Below, piece by piece: positions 43,939 to 55,879 of a DNA stretch of 64,000 bases. A model generated the notes under the pieces. It did no database searches, was not told where the DNA came from, and saw nothing but the letters and a program-made list of their open reading frames with translations. The DNA lies in contig JANFOG010000001.1 of assembly GCA_024336345.1 (NCBI GenBank), forward strand, positions 4,216,001 through 4,280,000, read 5' to 3'. The translations under genes were made by a program, and so were the position numbers. The DNA comes from Mariannaea sp. PMI_226. Taxonomy: Eukaryota > Ascomycota > Sordariomycetes > Hypocreales > Nectriaceae. The stretch's first letter is position 1. Each line of letters starts with the position of its first letter.

Positions 43939-45704
43939 TTAGGCAATCCAGAACCAGACCTTCTCGACCCAGTTCTTAGGAACTGGAGGCACATCCATTG
44001 CCTCGAGCTCATCCATCTCACGCTTTCCAGTCATAACATCAACGCTTGGGATCGGGATGTACCAAGACGTGCGATACCAGAGCTTGTGACCAAGGTAGAG
44101 AGCAAAGAAGATGGGCAGGGTGATGTACGCAGCAATAAAGCTCTGTGTGTTCCAGTTGCCATGGATGAACAGAGCGAAGCCATTGGTGAGAGTGAGGATG
44201 GTGATGACCACGAGGACAACCCAAGTAGCGTAGGGCTGAAGAGGGGTCTTATAGGGCAGAACGTCCAACATGTTGTTGAATTCCATTGCCTTGCGGAAAC
44301 GGATGTAGGTGATCATAACAACGATCCACGCGATGAAGCCAGAGATGGTCGAGATGTTTACGAACCAGTTGAAGACGACAGCGCCGGAGTTGGACACGTT
44401 GAGGAAGGCGAGGCAACCGAAGGCCCAGGTGAAGAGCACAGCAACCCAGGGGACACCACGCTTGTTAGTGATTCCGAACCACTTGGGAGCCTGGTTGTTG
44501 AGCGCCATGGAGTAGAGAACTCGGCTGCCGGAGTAGAGGAAGGAGTTGCCAGCAGACCAGGCGGAGGTCAAAATACAAGCGTTGATAATATGGTTGAGAA
44601 CGGGAATACCGACATTCTGGATGCCGATGACGAATGGAGAAGCAGAGGCGTTGGAGGCACCAAGAAGCTTCTTGTCGTTAGAGGGAACGAGAATACCAAT
44701 CATAAGCGATCCAAGGGCATAGAAAAAGGCAAGTCTGTAGATGAATCGCCGAGCAGCCTTGGGGATGTTTCGGCGAGGAGCGACAGTTTCTCCGGCGGAA
44801 ATGGCGACAAGCTCGGGGGCAGTGATGAAAGCGAAGCCACCGCTGATGAATGCAGCCCAGAAAGAGAGGAAACGGCCTGTAGCACCCTCTGCCTTGAACT
44901 CGATAAACGCTCCAGGATCCTTCCAGTAGTGGAATCCTCGAACATGGTGCTGGTTAGGGCCACCACCGAAGAAGATAACCACGGCCAGGATGAGAAGACC
45001 GCAGAGAGCGATGAGCTTGATAGAGGCGAACCAGAACTCGGCCTCGCCAAAAAATGAGACAGCGAAGATGTTGAGCAGCAGGATGATGATGAGAACGATG
45101 GCAATCCAGAGACCGATGTTGACTGGAGGTTGCCAATAGTCGACAACAATTCCAGCCGCCACAGATTCAGCTCCGAGAAGCATGGTATAAGCATACCAGT
45201 AGTTCCAGCCACAAGCGAAGGCGAGACTAGGATCAACGAATCGGCCGGTGAAGTAAGGGATAGTGATACCTGCTTATGGCATTAGTACACACAAGACAGA
45301 TAAATGACTTCTGAGGCGAGAACTCATACCGCGCATGGGAAGGTAGGTGACCATTTCAGCGAGAATGTTCATCATTACCCACACAATCAGCATCATGAAG
45401 CAATAGCCCATGAAGAGAGGAGCCGGTCCATTTCGGGCAAGAATAGCACCGGATCCGATGAAAAGACCAGTACCAATAGTACCACCTGCACGAGTGTAGT
45501 GTTAGTGGCATCCCTTTGTTTTGTTTGCAAGGCATAGTGCAACTTACCAAGAGCCAAGAACTGAATGTGTCGACTCTTCAGACCTCGGTGAAGCTGGTCA
45601 TGAGAGCTGGCTAGGTTATACTCAGTGTTGTGGGCCTCGTCACTGCCCGACTCTGGATTTACTTCGTACGCATTGCTAGACTGATGCACGTCCTTTTCGG
45701 CCAT
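43939..45704 (-). CDS. amino-acid permease (fungal YAT/AAT family)
   Basis: Three exons, complement(join(43939..45269,45330..45485,45548..45704)), 547 aa, introns 62 and 60 nt. Proton-coupled amino-acid uptake at the plasma membrane is the family role. The polar N-terminus MAEKDVHQSSNAYEV... ends in LHRGLKSRHIQFLALGG followed by TIGTGLFIGSGAIL, the signature of TM1 in this family. Other marks: LPMRG, FACGWNYWYAYTMLLGAE, GEAEFWFASIKL, the substrate-site region FAFITAPELVAISAGE, and SAWSAGNSFLYSGSRVLYSMA. About 12 membrane spans. The C-terminal tail ends KNWVEKVWFWIA, typical of Gap1-like carriers. Individual substrate cannot be assigned. Upstream in-frame ATGs lie in what looks like leader; the ATG at 45704 starts the family N-terminus. 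Confidence 0.95.
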
Positions 45705-46000
45705 GATTTCTGATGTATCCAGGAAAAGGAAACAGGAGTGATGATACACCAAAACAGAGGTAAGCAGGTAGATCAACGAGGAGGGAGATAGCTTTATTTA
45801 TCTTCGCATTAAAGTTGCCAGTGGATTGGGGTCCAGTAAGTGGAGGCATATGTGGAATAGATCTCCCCAAACATTGCCTTACCTGTTGAGGAAAGCCAAA
45901 CAAGAGAGGGTCCTTTGGGGGAGGAAACCTGGGGCCGTTAGCATGGCATAAGGGGAATGTAGCGAGAGTGCGGCTCTCGGGGCATGTCTAGCCGGGAATT

Positions 46001-46018
46001 TCTCTCTCTCTCTCTCTC
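46001..46018 (+). repeat. (TC)9 microsatellite
   Basis: Nine uninterrupted TC units about 300 bp upstream of the permease start (on the opposite strand, a GA tract). Confidence 0.95.
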
Positions 46019-46989
46019 TTCATGGTAGAAATAGGGCATCGTCACCGACAAGTGATCAGACGTAAAATATTGTAGTCGAGGGTCTGGAGTAAGTCGAGGC
46101 ATGGTCTACTGACACTCAATTTCCAAAGCTAGGAGCTCCATGACATTGAGCTTTGGCTGATGACTACCCAACATGGCATCTCGGCGAGATAGACGTCAGA
46201 CTCTACATGGGAATTCTATACGTAGGCAGTAGGCAATTGGGCATATCTCACGGTCCACGAGTAATGGCGGTAAAATCCATTCGAAAAGTAATCCACGACC
46301 TAAGTATAGTAGGTAAGCGTTTGAGCAGTACCATAGTGCTACGCGCAAGCCAAACAGCGGGGCTGATAAGCATATTTGCCAAATGTGCTCCATTTTGATA
46401 TTACCATGAAGAGCGTCAAAGTGGGAATCATCCTTGAAAATTATGGCGACAAATCGTCAAGGCGATGTCGTGCTTGCTCGCTGCCAGGAGGAGCAGCGGG
46501 GAATCGGTCGGGGTCACTAGCAATGTTCAGGGATTGAATTTACGTTTAGTGATACTATGCGGTGATGACATCCGGGCTTAACCTTGCTTGACCTCATGTT
46601 TGTGTGATTTTCTTTGATGATAAGCTAACAGGATGGCTTCAGTTTAGCCGCCCAAAGAAAGATTTGATTCTCTACGAATAACTCTCACTTAGCAATCTAC
46701 GAGACGATATGTATACCTAGCACATCTTCCGCTCACAGTACACTCTGTCGACAACTATACTGCCGCTTTTGAAGCGACCAGGGTCCTCGTAGCCGCTAAG
46801 GAGTTATCGCTTGTTTCGTATGTATTGTGCGAAAAGTGCTGTAGCTGCCGCCTGAATTCTAGAATCTGACAAGGGCCAAGCAACGGCAACGGCGCGCGGC
46901 TCCGGAGACTGACACACACACGGGACTTGAGGCCGCGCATCAGTGTCAAAGATAGCGTGTAATAAACGTAAAGTAATTAACATCATCAG

Positions 46990-47009
46990 CCGCTCTCCCA
47001 GCAGAGCGG
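46990..47009. repeat. short inverted repeat (hairpin)
   Basis: CCGCTCT and AGAGCGG, 7 bp, perfect, around a CCCAGC loop. Isolated; no gene adjoining, so not a terminator call. Confidence 0.6.
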
Positions 47010-50000
47010 TAGATGGCTGTCATGCGGTGTATGTACACAGTAGCGCTAAAGCCACCTAGCCGAAGAGGCAGGGTGGAGAATGTGAACATGGCCAGAGAAG
47101 AAAAACTTGACAAGTTAGTCCTGGGAGGGTAACGCTTGAGGAACCGTCGATGGTGTCATCGATCCCCTGAAAGGCGAGCGCGGCCGAGGCCCTAAATTCA
47201 CATAGCAGAGCAATAAGCTATGCGATTTGAATCTGTGTGCAAGTCATGCTAAGCCCCTAGACGGGAAGGGCAGGCTTGCAGCCTTGTCATCATATGGACT
47301 GGTGGTGAGTCTTGGCTTACTTGCCTCAATCCAAAGATCCTTTTTCTCGTTTATTTGTCCCTCACCGACGCGCCCTGTCGTTATTGATTCCCGTTTTCAA
47401 CCCCTTTTGTGGTTAAAGTCGAACGGAATTGCGAAATGGGCGAGGGAGAGAAAAAAAAGCTTAGGTTGTATGACGATGTCGCTCACTCCCTAGCGCAGAC
47501 TTGACGGGGATGGTCATCTGTCGGAGCGACGGAGTGCATTCGATCCGACGATACAGGACAAATATGTCATGTCTCAATTCGGCGTAGGTTTGTACCCATT
47601 GGAGTGAACAGTAAAGTAATCCGGTGGCCCAGTTTCGGGAGCAATGTTGCAGACGTTGCAGTAAACTGCACTCACCCTGGCCGATCTCAAGCCACTCGGG
47701 AGGGGCCTTGAGAGCCTCAATGCATTATGTTACCTTGGTGGTCCCAAAAGAGGAAGACGTCTACCTATTTGATCCTCCGGCATGCAGGGATGCCACCACA
47801 TCGCCCACACCACCCACACCATTCATGCTCTGCCGAGACATCCCAGTTCCCGCGGCCGACGTGCCACATGGTAGAGACTGTGTAAAGTCGCCGTCGGCTG
47901 CCTGATCAGGAGGAGCATGAGCCATTTACTCTAGCGTTCCAACCTACTGCGCAGCCAGAGGTATCCGGGTGAGCTGCGCTAGTGCTAACTCTCCCCGCTA
48001 AGCCAGCCAGTTACAGGTATCTACGCAGTCTATTGTGCTTACATAGAGTCCGATGCAGAGACAGAGTATGTTACGTACAGCTTGGTGATTTAGTGGCCTT
48101 GAAAGCAGAGACTACCTACCTGTCTTTTGATTACCGCAGTTTGTCACAACTTGTGACGCGTATATGAGTTCTAGCAACTGGAAATCATTCATCAGTAAGG
48201 TCTGAGCAAACTCGCTCTCAACTAGTCAAATTTTGATTGCACTGAGATTTGGAACCGAAAAATTAGCATCATCATACAACTTGGGTTTCAGCTATCCGAG
48301 AAACAAGTTTGGCCACTACCTTCCTAGGCTGATTGTTATTGAAATAGCAGTAAAAATAACATCTCTACCCTCATGATCTCGAAGAAATGTGCGAAATAAG
48401 ACACTCCTAACCCACATTGCTTCGAGAAAACTCCGACGTTAGTGAAAGGAATAGATGTTAGAAGAAAGACACAGTGGAGAGGTATTATCGAAGCCACCAG
48501 AATGTAGCATCTATCCATCCCAGGAAAGCCGAGCTGGGAGTCAGGTTGACCAGAAGAAAGTGCTCCACATACTATTTTAACACCTACCATGCCAGTGGAA
48601 GGTGTTCTTTTTCTTCTTGACATACGAGCTCAGAATGACCGCATTGGGTAGGAAGAAATGATGACAGGCCTCAGGCTGAATCCTATGCCGAAACTCAACC
48701 GGACCTCCCCCTCTTACACCAGCCAAAGCCGTCAGTATTTCCTTCGAGCTCCTTAGAAAGGGTATAGCAATAGGGAAGGGGTCTTCTTTGCGTTATTATC
48801 TTGGCACAACGAGCGTTGATGAGTTGACTAGCCTTCCGCGGCCGTTGATTACTCCTGAGTTAAGTACCTTAAAATAATCCATCAAAAATATCCAGCCATC
48901 AATACCTAGGCGTACTGTACTGTGATATGAGCTGAGGCAAAAGATATGCCCTGGAAAAGTTTATAATGAACCTTTGGAGGAAACGGTATTGAAACATATA
49001 GGGGAGCTAGGTTTTGCTCAACATCACTTCTAGGAAACTCCTTGCCGATAAGAATTGGAATCATATATTTAGGGCTGATATTATAAATAGTTGCTTTCAA
49101 TCTCGTCTTCTAAATAGCTGTATCCCCTATGGTGAGATAAATACTCTAAGGCAAATATACTGTGATAGAAGGATATCATAATCGAGCACCGAATTGACTT
49201 GAACTTCAATGCGATGCTATTCGTGGATGAGGACTTGATTACTTCCCGTTGGTTGATGAGTATTAGATCGACCACCACCTACTATGACTTACTTACGAGT
49301 GATGCAAAACAGTTTGAATTCACTTGGCCATGAACAGAGCCTTTGCGTTGATGGGAGATACCGCATCGTACTTGGAAATAGATTGCTTTGAAGTCACGGG
49401 AAGAGCATCAGTTTCCGAGTTTGCCATGTTATTTTTGTTATCAGTCTACCGTTGTGAAGGTGCCAGCCTCATTGTGTTGAATGATATCAAGGGAATGCTG
49501 TCATCTATGACAATATTCTATCCCAGTGAACTATAGATAGTGAAGTCACTCAGGTCTCAACCTCCACCCTCTAGTCACCCAACCCCAAAGCATGCTATTC
49601 TATTCACTGAACAGACTGGAACTCGTCGATCAAATCCGCGATAAGCGATGCAGTCTTATCAAGCCTAGACAGGAAAGGGCTGTGAGATAACCCAGGGTCG
49701 ATAAATTACGCCATGGTAACCCATGAATAACCTGACGATGCTACTATCCATTGAGGATAGTTATATCGAAAGAAGTAGACAGAGTTGGGTATAGGATATT
49801 CTACGGAGTAGTACGATCCCTTACCTAGGTGCTGATGAAGCTATAGTCTTCCGGAGCTTGCGCTACTAATAGGGAGGGCTAGCTGGTAAACTTGAAGGTG
49901 TTGGTCGTTCCCTTGATAGTGATTCTCCACTCATCAAAGGTCGTCAAGTATCGTAGAATACACCAGGGGCAGACTGCAGATTGATTTACGAGAGTGTCAT

Positions 50001-52569
50001 GAGAGGAGGAAAGCTCGAAAAATGGACTTCACAGAGCGAGATACGGAGATGGAGGCGAGAGAGAATGAGATAGTGAGAGAACGCGGCCAGGGATGGGAAT
50101 TTGAAACACCTTGAACCATAGATAATGAGACCAATAATCAGTCTTGATTTTGGATTCTATTCTGCACAGGAGGCAATTCCCAGAAAACAACCCTCACCCA
50201 GTTTTACTCCTTTTGGAGGAAGGCGCTAAAATAGTGACCGAATGCACTACTTAGGAACCTGGAGAGCGAGTGGCACCTTACGTACTATTCCTTTCACGGC
50301 CCCAAGGCAAGTGGAGAATATCAAACAAGAATACTAGCAGAATAGATATTCTAAAGCATAACGTACTCAATTCTTCACTGTATTTTACTTACACAATGTG
50401 TCCTAACAATATATCTGACTCCATCTTAAGAGATTATCCTCATCACATGACGTTAAGAACAGCTCTCAATTCACCTCTGCTATTTACTGTATGTAATTGT
50501 TTAATGTCACTCCCTGCCAGTTGGGGTGATATGGAGCCCGGTACACTCCACTTGCCTTAGGACCAGGAAAGGGATGGATTAGGTAGTGTACTACATCCAC
50601 CTTCTGCTGGGTCCGCGAGAAAGAGCCAAGACACTAGTTTGACTAACTTATGTTATATTTGTAGAAGTCGGTAGCCGCAAACTGCAACAGGCGATGTCAT
50701 CCCTCCAGCCATTTGTCCCCTTGTTGGAAGGATTCACACAGAGATGCCGTCCTTGGCCCGAAACGCACTGACTTGAAAGTATCGCTTCCCCCGGTGTTCC
50801 CCACCGTGTACCTGCTCTACTTTGCTTCTGGGTGCTCGTAGCATATGTGATGCCATCAATACGAACCATGATAATTGTTCTACTACTCCTGTAACGTCAT
50901 GTTACCCTTTCATCTTCACTGTGGAGCCTTGGTGACACGTTGCAAGACCTCAATAAGGATAGAGGAGCGAGGGAGGGATAGTTACTGATCGATTACCGCT
51001 CCTCTCTCTTCTCTTTTTGACTTCTGCGGATTCACCCATCTTTTGCATCGAAGCGATCGACGGCTGGGCTGGAGGCTGCCCTCTGCGTGATTTAGTAAAT
51101 GCTGGAATGTATATTTATTACATGATTCTGAATTTATCAGAATCAATACAATTACAAAGAAGAAATAGGCTTCTCAAAACTTGGTTATACGAGGCTACCC
51201 TTCAGTGGCTCGAATCAAACACAAGATGCACTAGGTTCTTGAAACGTTGGAAATTGGCGGTGGGTGAACAACAAAAACTCATGAGCTCACTTACTCGAAT
51301 AGCGAATCACTCATCCTCGATTGACATCATATTTATTTCTTTGTTCATTAATCAATATTGTTCTTTATAATCCCTCTATTCAGTCAGACCTAAATATAGA
51401 AATCTAATTATTTGTTGGTGGCTATTTCGGTTGCTGTTGTATTGACTGATCGAAAGCCAGCGGCTGGAGCGTCTAGTTTTCCCATACTCAAGTCAAATTT
51501 TGGTCTGGGCTTGATATGACTGCGTTTTGTCTAGCTACTGCGATGCTTTCACTCAGAACAGATTAGATGCGCGTTAGAGTGTTTGCAATACATATGCATC
51601 AAGGTATCACCCTTAGGTTGCTTGGCATTCTCAGGAGGTGTAGCCTCAAGGATTGGATAATTTAGCGACCCACGGCTTTTCAGTGATCAAATCCTCTGCA
51701 AAATCTGTTGTCTCCATGGGAAGAAAAAACCGTGTCACAAGTGAAGGCATTTAGATACCGCTCAATGTGATAGCGTTCTCAGCTGCATAACTGCTACGCA
51801 CAAAGATTCTTTATTTCTTATTAATTGGCCGAAAAGTCTCTATTTTGCATTTTTGCCGGACTGACGATGGCATCGAACGGTCGTAGTTGTGGCTGTCCTT
51901 TGAAGAGGTTCCAAAACAGCTGAAGGCGAGACCCCTAGCAGTTAAACTAGGCGGACGTTACTAAAGTAGTTGAAACTTCAATGATTTGCAGCTAGCCATA
52001 CATCGTAACAAAATTCGATCGCGTCAGTATTCAACAATTTCTTGGTATCTCTGTTATCGGCCGCTTTCAAGGCCCTCATCACAATAACCCGAATGCTACC
52101 ATTCAAGTACACCCTTGTAAAAGACTTTACATGATTCCCAACGCAGTCAAAAATACGATGATTTAGACCATCATGAACCGAGAAAAGTCTGCCTCTATTA
52201 GCAGAAGTCAATGTCATTGTAATGTTATGAGTCCTCAATCCAGGGAAAAGTTGCTGCAAACTAACTTAAAGGCACATACAGCAGCACGGCACGCACGACT
52301 CAGGTAAGATAAACACGTACGTAGCTCTTTTGATCAGGGGATTCACATCCTAGAGGTAGGGAAGGGTTGATAAATGTGCTGGTGATTAATGGACGGTATG
52401 TTCCGAGTTTCCTCTTGCGAGGAACACATCCAAGGAGGACAATTGAGGGTTGCAATTTACACCAAGGGGATCAAGTGCTATGTGTCGAATCAGGCTACGA
52501 GTAGTCAATGCATTATTCGATCGGACATCTTCCAGTCAAAATAGATCACCAGTAACACTAGTAAGTACC

Positions 52570-52617
52570 TTTCCTACGTGATACATTTGCCATCCCTGTG
52601 ACGTTCCACGTAGGAAA
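52570..52617. repeat. 11-bp perfect inverted repeat
   Basis: TTTCCTACGTG at 52570-52580 is the exact reverse complement of CACGTAGGAAA at 52607-52617, with a 26-nt spacer. Could form a hairpin or bind a dimeric factor; function unknown. Confidence 0.85.
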
Positions 52618-52812
52618 ATTCTTTGTGGAGGTCCCTAGTCAAGAATAGTTTGACTGAGAGGCAACCGCCCCGGCAATGACAATTCATCCCCGGTTTCCAT
52701 CAACTCTTCGTGTTCACTGTAAGCAGGTGTGTAAACATTTGGATCTTAACTGCTCCATCTCGGGATAATTACGAATGTAATGTGTATATATATGGATATA
52801 TTTGTACAGCAG

Positions 52813-52863
52813 CTTTATGTCTTAGTTCACTAACATAAAGAAGGGTGATGTCTTCGAGACATC
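52813..52863. repeat. two adjacent hairpins
   Basis: First: CTTTATGT (52813-52820) with ACATAAAG (52833-52840), 8 bp, 12-nt loop. Second: GATGTCT (52847-52853) with AGACATC (52857-52863), 7 bp, loop TCG. They are six bases apart, about 310 bp upstream of the receptor pseudogene. Confidence 0.8.
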
Positions 52864-53169
52864 GAACATATAACAATCAGACATCAAAAATAAGAATCTT
52901 GATCAGCTATGACAGACGGTCTATCTCTTCTCAAGCAAACTATATTGATAATATTAGAAAAGCCAGTAGCTCATCAAGGAAAGTCACACAAAATTGAGTG
53001 GCTCAAACAGGGGCCGGTCCATTAGTGGAGTCAAGGACCGGATCTGCTTCTAAGTCTCAAATCTATACGCATAGATAGTTGAACAGCGTCCGTGTTTTCT
53101 GAGCCTCTTTGTCGTTGAAAAAATGTTGGAGAATTGTGATTCATAATTTCCGTCTCTCACTCCTTCCCA

Positions 53170-54664
53170 ATGGATTTCAAGCCGCCTCCCGGGGTCGACC
53201 TCAGCGATGACAGACGGTCCATGTTCATTGCTATCTCTGTATTGACTTGGCTACTGGCGTTGGGCACTTTGATCATGAGAATCGTGGGGCGGAGGATGAA
53301 GAGTTTGAGTCTATGGCTGGATGCTGGTTTATCATTGCTGCTCTGGGAAGGCGTCATTGGACTCCGCTGAGGAATAACAGGAGGGCTTATTCTCTACGCA
53401 GGTCGCTGCCCTGGGACATATTATTGGAATGGCGGGATATGGTGAGCAGCCTTGCTTTCTTATCGTCTTGCAGGACGTACTTGCATCAATAACCCTCAAT
53501 GCTGACTTGCTGAAGCCACAAGCCGGGGAGTGGGCCAACGCATCTGGGCCGCAAAACCAGACGCTCTGTACGCATGGGCTCTGGGCCTCTTCATTACTGA
53601 GATCTGTTACACAGTTAGTATACGGGTGACTGTATTGTCAACTCTGGTCTTCTATTGGAGGTCGTTTGGCGTCTGGAGGTCAATGAGATATCCCATAATA
53701 ATTCTCTCCGGCATCGTGTGTGCTTGGGACATCGCTGTGGTTTGTTTGTTCTCTTTTGTATCAATAGCATCATCTAACGTGATTATAGCTTCTTCTCACA
53801 TTGGTGCAATGCACACCAACTCGAGCAACTTGGGAGCGATTTAATCCCTACAACCCACTTCCTCCTTCTAAATATCAATGTCCTGTCGACGCGAAGCAAT
53901 TCTTTTACGGAAATTCCATATCTACAATCACTACCGACATTGTGCTCATACTTCTCCCAATACCGTATATCTGGAAGCTTCATTTGCCGACCGGCGGCAA
54001 GATTGCTCTGTCGGCCATCTTGCTCACCGGCATCTTGTATGTATGCTCTTTCTATCTTTGGGCCCTTTTAGAAACACTCTTATTTTGGGTATAATTATTG
54101 ATTAATGCCAGTGTCACCGTCGTGTCTACCGTGCGTCTAGTTATCCTCGTAAAAACAAACCTCGCCGACCCAGACATTATTTGAAGCTTTATCCCTGTTG
54201 AATTCTAACCATCATCGAGGGAAACATTGCCATTGCTTGTGGTAAGTCTGCCTTAATTCTCCATATCTGGGAGTTGGTGTGTTATAGGATCTAATCTTTT
54301 CCCAGCTTGCCTACCCTTCACAAAGCCAGTTTTACGCAAGATTACATTTGGACTGCTCGACCTGACCCCATTGTCACGCGGCACGAAAACATAAGACAAG
54401 TCACCAACCGAAGAAGGGCGAAGTTAGTTTTCGGGTACTTGGCGCTTGGAAACCTACGGTTCTTTCTATACTCACGCGAGAGGGACAAACATAACTACGG
54501 AAACCGATGAGCATCCATTTGCGCGCCTCGCAGATGATGTGTCAGACCGCAGTATAGCTTCTGGCGATAAGTCTGGGTCCATTAAGCTTCAGGCCTTGAG
54601 TGGCCAAGTGTCCACAGAGATTGTGGTGATGAAGGATGTTCGGGTACAACTTGACGTAGTATAA
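53170..54664 (+). pseudogene. PTH11-like receptor (rhodopsin-type fungal membrane protein), decayed
   Basis: Family-like pieces in order: MDFKPPPGVDLSDDRR and a first TM with LGTLIMRIVGRRM; WFIIAAL; VAALGHIIGMAGY (53402-53441); GQRIWAAKPDALYAWALGLF and TVSIRVTVLSTLVFYWRSFGVW (53531-53739); LVQCTPTRATWERFNPYNPL and YGNSISTITTDIVLILLPIPYIWKLHLP (53789-54036); VTVVSTVRLVILVKTNLADPDII; an intact Ser/Thr-rich tail to 54664. Lesions: a frame slip at ~53320-53326, GGAAGG where a GTAAGG donor is expected (~53345), TGA at 54182-54184 where Trp fits, TAA at 54206-54208 with another one-base slip before the IIEGNIAIAC block, and a further slip after CLPTLHK (~54330). Several other introns keep canonical ends. 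Multiple independent breaks make sequencing error unlikely. PTH11-like proteins are surface sensors in Pezizomycotina. Confidence 0.88.
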
Positions 54665-55879
54665 TCTCTCAACCTTGCACTGCAACTCCCTAAAGGCGGG
54701 CACAGTCAACAGGAGACCAGACCAACAAGGAGTGCGGTGCACTCCTAATCTCCAAGATTGCAAGCAACCTGGTATTTGAATATAGTCTCGTTGCCATGAG
54801 CGGAAATACTAGGGTGCCCTCGTTCTTAATAAAGCTTGGATGCAACCAGTGTGGACTGAGGTCTACGTCTCGGCCACATAGTGCAAATCGTGAGCAAACG
54901 CAACATGCCAGTAGTATCCTGCCACTGAATCGGTAACGCGCTGGTCCTTTGCAACCATAAACCGTTTACGGTCTGCATTCATTTTTTTGGTCCATCTTCC
55001 AGGAAGGTTGAATAGCCTTATAGAGATTAGAAAGCTTCGCTATCTCGTTCGAGCAACTCTAAGTGCGCTGTTCATCACCCAAGTTTCTCCCTACAAGAGT
55101 CTCTCATCTATGGGAAATATGATAGCAACATGGGCATAACGTAGATAATAGGTACTCTTCAAACTCCCTTTCTACGTTCGTTTCCTTTGTTTACCTAGAA
55201 AAGTAACCAGTCAGAGCTGCCTTATCTTAGAACTCAACGATAGCGAAAAATATAGATATCATAACAACCCATGGTGCTTTGGCTGCTTCTAAAGGCCCAT
55301 AAATATCTCGTCACAGATGCTTCATTGCCCCGATAAGGTTGCAAAGTCATTCTCTTAGGTCAAAAATCATGTAGTCAAGCCAAGTTTACTTCAATAAACC
55401 TCCAGCTCACCCCAAGTTTTATCAGTAGATGATTAGTATGCCGTTTCTGCGCACGGAGCTTCCGGAAACTACTTAAGCAAAAAGTGCCGGCCCGGGCCCG
55501 GATAGCCCACAGTTGACTACTCCACTGAGTCACGCGGAAGGGTCGAGCAGATGAAGAAAAGGTTTCAAAGATCTGAAACGAGCAAAAGAAAAAGAAAAGA
55601 GGCGAGATAGGTTTGAAAAAAAAAGATTCAAACATTTCTCGAAGCCAGTGAGAGAATATATTTGGACCTGGTTGGTAGGAGTCTATTATTCTTGGTACGG
55701 AGTTAGGTTACCCCGAACCCGGAAATTCATCCCACTCTCAATTGTAAAAGGTATGAGCAGTTATGGAGGACCCCGCCATCATGGACTTTTTTTTCACCCC
55801 GCAACCGAGTCGCAAAACGAAAAAGCCGTCAAAGCGCATTCTGCTTTGAAGCCAACGCTCAACGCAGCAACTATCCACC
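54665..55879. other. promoter and 5' leader of the FGAM synthase gene
   Basis: The last ~250 bp is probably transcribed leader: an ATG at 55753 opens a frame that overlaps the main start, and GTATGAG at 55751 with AACGCAG ending at 55867 could delimit a leader intron that would remove it. The part before 55.4 kb shows nothing. Confidence 0.45.

Larger units (their letters stand above)
45705..53169. other. 7.5-kb gene-poor region
   Basis: Begins with the permease promoter and ends with the promoter of a receptor pseudogene. No intact gene found. Open frames of 60-117 codons (for example 48336-48623 minus, 50648-50869 minus, 51017-51370 plus, 51978-52259 minus) show no family marks or convincing splice partners. 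Parts near 48.8-49.3 and 50.3-51.5 kb are AT-rich and could be decayed DNA. Contains a TC microsatellite, several hairpins (listed separately) and TACGGAGTA at 49802-49810. Confidence 0.45.

Noticed and set aside
44086..45057. 323-codon plus-strand frame opposite the amino-acid permease
   Set aside because: Shadow of the permease exon: highly acidic artefact of reading the complement of a hydrophobic protein.
46985..47030. Possible tRNA-like D-arm (GAGCGGTAGATGG)
   Set aside because: No matching acceptor or T arm nearby; it is just a short inverted repeat.
48336..48623. 95-codon minus-strand hydrophobic frame
   Set aside because: ATG start and hydrophobic content only; no family block, no flanking exon, in AT-rich gene-poor DNA.
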